Positions 59,833-64,000 of a DNA stretch of 64,000 nucleotides are shown here, in pieces; position 1 is the first letter of the stretch, and every line of letters begins with the position of its first letter. Under the pieces are notes generated by a model. It was not told where the DNA came from. It did not search any database and worked only from the letters and a program-made list of their open reading frames with translations. Location of the stretch: positions 180,805 to 244,804 of the forward strand of contig CBDDKU010000016.1 of NCBI GenBank assembly GCA_965230375.1, in the 5' to 3' direction. The DNA comes from CBDDKU01 sp965230375 (lineage in GTDB: Bacteria; Bacteroidota; Bacteroidia; Flavobacteriales_D; Cryomorphaceae). Both the position numbers and the translations under genes were made by a program.

Positions 59833-62057
59833 TTCTCGTTGTTTTTCAATTTAAGTTTATATCTAATTCCTCCGTAAAAAACCCTTCCGTTAACAGGGCC
59901 ATAAATCATTGTTGCATCAAAGTTCGCTCCAAATGGGTTCTCAGCATCTACAATGGCATCTTCTTGAATAAAATTACCCAAGTTTTCGGCTCCAATATAG
60001 ATTTCAAGATCTCCAAATTTTCTTGTAACCTGACCATGCACAAGGAAAAATGTTTCAGAATTCTCTCCGAGCTGAAACTCAGGTGGACTGCTCGCAGTAC
60101 TTGGCAATCTAGACATACCGTAGTAGTTCCCAGTGATATCAAAATACCACTTCCCTTTGGGCGTGGTATAACCAATATTTAGAAGCGCTCTGTGCTCTGG
60201 GATAAGCGGCGTTTTGAGCTTTCCACTGATGTAGTCGGTCTCCACAAGCTGATATTTGTATGATGCTTTTACCGCCAAGCCTTTTAGCACTTCTACCTGA
60301 AAGTCTCCCTGAAAACTATGTGCGGTCGATTCTCCATCCAAATTGTAGAATCTGAGTTGTTGCGGATCAAAATCTCGATCGGCAACAAGTTGATTCTCGA
60401 AATAAGTGAAGTAGTAGTTGAAGTTAATCACAGCTTCTCCGGCAAGTAAGTTGAACTTCTTCAGGAATGACCCACCAAAGTTCCACGACTTTTCGCGATC
60501 GAGGTCTTCCTGAATGGTTATCACTCTGGAGTTTGCAAATATCCCCAGCTGATCGGCAAATACATTAGGCGTTCTGAATCCGCTTCCAGCAGAAAAACGC
60601 ACCGTGGTCAATGGCTGTAGATTGTACTTTAAATGCACCCTTGGCGTAAACTCCGTTCCGTAGATATTGTGCTCGTCGAGCCTTAAACCAATTACTGTCG
60701 AAAAACGCGGCCTATCGTAGTTGTACTCTGCGAATACTCCTGGCACCCGCTCTATCCTTCGGCGCTCGGTCAGACCGTCTTTGTCATAAAATTCGGAGAT
60801 ATCGTCGTATACGATTTGCCCTCCCAAATTAAACGTGTGATCAGAAAATTGATCCGTTTTTGTGGTCCAAATAGCAGTAAATCGAGCGCTTTCCTGAAGG
60901 CCCTGGTATGGGTTGTTTCCAAAATAGGCGTCTACATCCGTACGCACGTATTTCGCTCGTAAGCCCAGACTCTGGTCTTCTCTCTTTTTCGAAAGAATTC
61001 CCATTTTCCAAATGGCTTCGGCGTGCTCTACATTCATTCCAAACCCATAGAGATTTGGTGTTCCGTAATCTCGGTCATAGTCATACCCTACCTGACCTGA
61101 ATTCCGTTCTTCGTTGATATACCTCAGCATGATCTGGCTTCGCAAATACTCCCCGCTGTACTTCCAGCGATTCATGATGTTGTAGCTATTCCGCATCGGC
61201 ATGTCGAGAAAGCCATCCTTGTTATTATCAACTTCCTTTTGCTGGTCGGCGTAGTTCACAAACAATGCTGTAGACCATTTCTCATTAATCGGCTGAGCCC
61301 AAATCACATTCCCTTCGTATCGGGATTGGTTGTTGGCGAAGAAATCCAGGTGAATCTCCGGCTCTGTATCTGGCTTAATGTATTCGACATTGATTTGTCC
61401 GGTCATGCTTTCGTACCCATTTTGAACGGTTCCAACTCCCTTTGTTAGTTGAACCGATGAAAGCCATGGCCCTGGTATTTGATCAAATGCCAGTACATTA
61501 CTCAAACCTCTCGAAAAGGCAACATTTTCAAAGAGATTCTGAACGTAGATCCCATCGAGTCCAAGCATTTGGATTTTTCTTGTGCCGGTTATCGCATCAT
61601 TCATCACCACATCTACCGATGCCGATGTTTCAAAACTCTCCGAAAGATTACAGCACGCCGCCTTTCGCAGAACTGCTCTGTTGATCTCCTCAGTGTTGAG
61701 CTTGGTTGCAGCTGAGACGCTAAAGGCATCCTTTCGCTCTTCAACTACAAACTCATCCATATCAATGGAAGAAGAAAGCCGAACCTGAATCGTTTCTGGA
61801 CCTTCTACCTGAAGTGTATCTGAAACGTAGCCGACAAAACTGATGATGAGATTGGCTGGCAAATCTTCGGGCAATTGGATCTCGAATTGTCCCTTCTCAT
61901 CAGAAAAAGCACCGCTGCTAGCGCCCTGCCAATACACATTGGCACCGACAATGAGCTCCTTCGACTTTTTGTCTTTGACACTCCCCTTTACCGACTGCGC
62001 TTGGACAGCACTGAAGAGGCCTAAGAAGATTATAAATAGAAAATATTTTGTGTTCAC
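59829..62057 (-). CDS. TonB-dependent receptor, putative heavy-metal type
   Basis: A 742-residue outer-membrane receptor: signal peptide (about 1-20), carboxypeptidase-regulatory-like domain (about 24-105), plug with KAACCNLSESFETSASVDV (about residues 133-151) and a barrel ending GGIRYKLKLK. The CC pair in the plug is typical of a receptor family in Bacteroidota that lies next to HMA and HYC_CC_PP proteins, thought to handle copper. The start is GTG 62057, a few bases after an inverted repeat. Ligand is inferred from neighbours. Confidence 0.85.
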   Translation of the reverse strand: MNTKYFLFIIFLGLFSAVQAQSVKGSVKDKKSKELIVGANVYWQGASSGAFSDEKGQFEIQLPEDLPANLIISFVGYVSDTLQVEGPETIQVRLSSSIDMDEFVVEERKDAFSVSAATKLNTEEINRAVLRKAACCNLSESFETSASVDVVMNDAITGTRKIQMLGLDGIYVQNLFENVAFSRGLSNVLAFDQIPGPWLSSVQLTKGVGTVQNGYESMTGQINVEYIKPDTEPEIHLDFFANNQSRYEGNVIWAQPINEKWSTALFVNYADQQKEVDNNKDGFLDMPMRNSYNIMNRWKYSGEYLRSQIMLRYINEERNSGQVGYDYDRDYGTPNLYGFGMNVEHAEAIWKMGILSKKREDQSLGLRAKYVRTDVDAYFGNNPYQGLQESARFTAIWTTKTDQFSDHTFNLGGQIVYDDISEFYDKDGLTERRRIERVPGVFAEYNYDRPRFSTVIGLRLDEHNIYGTEFTPRVHLKYNLQPLTTVRFSAGSGFRTPNVFADQLGIFANSRVITIQEDLDREKSWNFGGSFLKKFNLLAGEAVINFNYYFTYFENQLVADRDFDPQQLRFYNLDGESTAHSFQGDFQVEVLKGLAVKASYKYQLVETDYISGKLKTPLIPEHRALLNIGYTTPKGKWYFDITGNYYGMSRLPSTASSPPEFQLGENSETFFLVHGQVTRKFGDLEIYIGAENLGNFIQEDAIVDAENPFGANFDATMIYGPVNGRVFYGGIRYKLKLKNNEK

Positions 62058-62060
62058 ATA

Positions 62061-62104
62061 TTTGATTTTAGATAGTTATTGACTTCAACTATCTATAAAT
62101 CAAA
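62061..62104. repeat. 17/18-bp inverted repeat before the metal-type TonB receptor gene
   Basis: Arm 62061-62077 (TTTGATTTTAGATAGTT) is complementary to 62087-62104 with one bulged base; the loop is 9 bases. It overlaps the stop of the HYC_CC_PP-like gene and ends 3 bases from the receptor's GTG. It is AT-rich and has no T-run. It may be an operator or an mRNA hairpin that limits receptor translation. Confidence 0.6.
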
Positions 62105-62529
62105 TTGTCCACTTAGAAATTGATGTGAGTATCTCTCTGCCCGAAGGCTTTGGCGGTCCAGTAGAAGGTGGCCAGATATTTTGCTTTTGAGAACTATACT
62201 GTGTAGCGACGTAATCGGGAGTTTCGCTCAAATGTGCTACTGCTACAAAGTCTACATCTGAACCATGAGATATAAATGTGAATGACTTCGAGATAGATTG
62301 GAAATCGCAAACAAGCCGATTTTTCAATTCCAAAATCTTCTATATCCAGAGCGCAGCAGCTATCGAACTCACCGACAGCGACCATTTTTTTACCCGTGGC
62401 ATTGCACGACATCGTATTGATCGAAACAAAACTCGCCTGCATGGACAAGGCCACAGCCAGAACCACAGCAAGGGTAGCTGACAAAACAAGCTTTATTTTT
62501 TCAATGGAGATCAATGCTGTGTCGTGCAT
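62100..62529 (-). pseudogene. HYC_CC_PP-like small cysteine protein, split by a one-base frameshift
   Basis: The first part (62529 onward) encodes a hydrophobic N-terminal segment (about 10-35), TMSCNATGKKMVAVGEFDSCC and IEDFGIEKSAC; the second part, in another frame, encodes CDFQSISKSFTFIS and ends SGREILTSISKWTI, a Pro-rich PPSTGPPKP shortly before. Removing one T from the TTT at about 62313-62315 joins them as KSACCDFQSISK. The span of 430 bases is one above a multiple of three. Small Cys-pair proteins of this kind are common before metal-type TonB receptors. The usual HYC motif is replaced by TMSC. Cause unknown: sequencing error or mutation. Confidence 0.65.
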
Positions 62530-62535
62530 TCAGTT

Positions 62536-62543
62536 TAACTTTG
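62536..62543 (+). promoter_or_regulatory. Candidate -7 element for the NifU-family gene
   Basis: TAACTTTG matches TAnnTTTG, 25 bases before the ATG at 62569. Confidence 0.55.
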
Positions 62544-62551
62544 CAAAAGTA
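62544..62551 (-). promoter_or_regulatory. Candidate -7 element for the HYC_CC_PP-like gene
   Basis: Minus-strand TACTTTTG matches TAnnTTTG, 14 bases upstream of the ATG at 62529. It directly abuts the opposite-strand element 62536-62543, so the two promoters face away from each other back to back and cannot be used at the same time. Confidence 0.55.
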
Positions 62552-62568
62552 CAAATTATTGTGTTGAT

Positions 62569-63174
62569 ATGTTTCCAACTACCTTATATGCCGAGCTTAC
62601 GCCCAACCCCAATACGATGAAATTCGTATCAGATCGAGTGATTTTCAAATCGAATTTTCCAGCGGAATACAAGTCTGCGGCTGAGGCAAAAGACTCTTCG
62701 AGCCTGGCTTTAGAGCTCTTTAATTTTCCATTTGTGACTGGCGTATTTATCGCTTCTACTTTTGTGACGATCACAAAAAGCGGAGATGTAAGTTGGGACT
62801 TGATCACATTCGAGCTTCGCGAATTCATCCGCACCCACTTGCTTAAGAACGAGTCTGCGGTGGAAAAAGCACCGGAATTGAGTGAAAGTGGTTCGCAAAG
62901 CGATACAGCCGAAGTGAAAAAACCTAGAAACTTAACTCCCTCTGAATTCGACAATGCCATTGAAGGGATTCTTCACGAGTACGTGAAGCCAGCGGTGGAA
63001 AGTGACGGTGGAGCTATCGACTTTGTTTCTTTCCACGAGGGAACGGTTACCGTTCAGCTTCGCGGTTCGTGCTCAGGCTGTCCGAGCTCTACAGTTACGC
63101 TCAAAGATGGAATCGAAAAACTCCTAAAAGCGGAAATCCCCGAAGTAAAAGAAGTAGTCGCAGAGTCTGTTTAA
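62569..63174 (+). CDS. NifU-family Fe-S scaffold protein (Nfu N- and C-domain)
   Basis: A 201-residue protein with an Nfu/NifU N-terminal-type domain (about 1-88, YAELTPNPNTMKFV) and a NifU-C domain (about 120-200) with the cluster-binding CxxC (SCSGCPSS, about 165-168). A linker rich in Glu/Ser/Lys joins them. It delivers iron-sulfur clusters to target enzymes. The stop overlaps that of the convergent dinB-like gene. Confidence 0.93.
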   Translation: MFPTTLYAELTPNPNTMKFVSDRVIFKSNFPAEYKSAAEAKDSSSLALELFNFPFVTGVFIASTFVTITKSGDVSWDLITFELREFIRTHLLKNESAVEKAPELSESGSQSDTAEVKKPRNLTPSEFDNAIEGILHEYVKPAVESDGGAIDFVSFHEGTVTVQLRGSCSGCPSSTVTLKDGIEKLLKAEIPEVKEVVAESV

Positions 63175-63707
63175 GACAAATCGTACTTTTCTTGTATCAC
63201 CTTCATGTGATGGAGGTTGTGTCCCGGAATCACATAAAGAATGGCGCCGATGGTAATGTGGTTTCCATTAGTGATACCTGCTTTGCTGAAATCGCTTTCA
63301 TCAAAACTTCTGAAAAGCGCCCGGGTCGAGTTTCTCAAATACTTCCACTCAGCTTCTAGTTCTGCAAGTTTTCGCTCGTTGGCACGGGAGGCTAACACAT
63401 AGGCATCGTGATCAAAACCCTGAATGGATTGTTGTTCCCCGCGCGCTATCATCAATGCCCGACTAGAAAAAATGCGCTCTACGTCTATGCAGTGCTGAAT
63501 GACTTCTTTGATCGACCACTTGCCTGGTGCGTACCCACGGGTACTGTTATTCTCATCGAGTTTCGAAAAGAGAATTCCCAGCTCAGCAATATCTTCTTTG
63601 AGAATGCTCTCAAAATTGGAAGGTTTAATATTGGCTACATAACCAGCGTAGTAGTCAGCGTAATCGCCTTCTGAAATATGGATGGTAGATAGTGGGACAA
63701 GTTCCAT
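63171..63707 (-). CDS. DinB-superfamily protein
   Basis: A 178-residue four-helix-bundle protein of the DinB/YfiT type. The metal-binding His pattern is seen as HCIDVER (about residue 72) and GHNLHHMKV (about 163-171). Members act as thiol-dependent transferases or have unknown roles; here the substrate is unknown. Start ATG 63707. Confidence 0.88.
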   Translation of the reverse strand: MELVPLSTIHISEGDYADYYAGYVANIKPSNFESILKEDIAELGILFSKLDENNSTRGYAPGKWSIKEVIQHCIDVERIFSSRALMIARGEQQSIQGFDHDAYVLASRANERKLAELEAEWKYLRNSTRALFRSFDESDFSKAGITNGNHITIGAILYVIPGHNLHHMKVIQEKYDLS

Positions 63708-64000
63708 TTTGTAACTTTAGAGCAACATCAAATCAACAATAAACTCACATACAAGTTTAAATAAACTAATCTAGGAATGGCTTTTTGAGTTGCGAATTCG
63801 AAGTGTGGAATTCGGAATGTTCTAGAATCGATCAATTAAGTCATAATCCGATGGGATCTGAGTCATTTCGAAGCTAGTCCCGACCCTTGGCGTCGGGATG
63901 GGTTTCTTTTTGCGAAGCGATAAGAAAGCTGTATTGAGTTTTAAATCCGGACCGCAGCGTCGGGGAAATAAACGGCAAAAGGTGAGTTGCGAATTTGGAA
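63708..64000. other. Gene-free right edge with short repeats
   Basis: No coding frame is supported in these 293 bases. TGAGTTGCGAATT occurs directly repeated at 63786-63798 and 63983-63995. A small hairpin TCCCGAC/GTCGGGA lies near 63875-63900. It may be the edge of an intergenic repeat element that continues beyond the window. Confidence 0.4.

Noticed and set aside
1..64000. CRISPR arrays, IS elements, phage genes, tRNA and rRNA genes.
   Set aside because: None could be recognised by reading the sequence. A tRNAscan or Infernal run would be needed to exclude small RNAs.

Overview
The window is a compact, gene-dense piece of a Bacteroidota chromosome, most likely from a marine-type Flavobacteriia (Flavobacteriales). 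This rests on the gliding genes gldB and gldC, a PorG-like protein, type A and type B type IX secretion (T9SS) sorting domains, three TonB-dependent receptors with carboxypeptidase-regulatory N-domains, and promoters carrying the Bacteroidota -7 element TAnnTTTG close to start codons. No rRNA, tRNA, CRISPR array, insertion sequence or prophage was seen. No gene-free stretch exceeds 300 bases.

Layout. 1-6767 (minus): division and cell-wall cluster mraZ-rsmH-ftsL-ftsI-murE-mraY-murD with TGATG/TAATG stop-start couplings; four MraZ-type operator repeats lie upstream of mraZ. 7035-11437: an alpha/beta hydrolase, engB, gldB-gldC, an outer-membrane barrel protein and nadE. 11438-16779 (minus): trmB, an alkyltransferase-like protein, mrp, a NifU-C protein and the 2-oxoacid:ferredoxin oxidoreductase korAB. 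17864-30278: a PhoR/PhoP-type two-component system, a beta-helix lipoprotein with its TonB receptor, small secreted proteins, an M14 peptidase, an orphan response regulator with a degenerate acidic pocket, and a Na/phosphate symporter with a PhoU tail. 30322-36143: LuxE-like protein, tyrS, an epimerase, a DUF4296 lipoprotein, a frameshifted pyrC and a dolichyl-phosphate-mannose-synthase-like glycosyltransferase. 36218-41617: an 1,799-residue T9SS type B adhesin-like protein. 41791-48125: lamin-tail protein, TonB receptor and secreted PLD-family phosphodiesterase. 48219-58986: hydrolase, pdxJ, then CBS protein, POTRA barrel protein, nadK, porG, uppS, bamA, two ompH genes and murI. 58983-63707: a heavy-metal type TonB receptor with HMA and HYC_CC_PP-like proteins, a NifU-family protein and a DinB protein.

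The most interesting signal is regulatory. In 19.6-27.6 kb several promoters carry tandem 6-bp boxes of the type TTAACA repeated every 11 bp, which resembles the PhoP/PhoB operator design. In three promoters a box ends exactly 20 nt before a TAnnTTTG-like element. The genes they flank (PhoPR-type system, lipoprotein-TonB receptor, carboxypeptidase-domain protein, M14 peptidase, orphan regulator, Na/Pi symporter) suggest a phosphate-starvation island. The regulator assignment is inference.

Other structural themes: six convergent gene pairs end in exactly 4-nt overlaps of their stop codons; each of the three TonB receptor genes is preceded by an inverted repeat that separates it from a gene for a small secreted protein; two genes (pyrC and the HYC_CC_PP-like gene) each carry one extra base that splits the reading frame; TTG and GTG starts are common. 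Several starts were moved downstream of a promoter element or to a stop-start coupling; these choices are explained in the entries.
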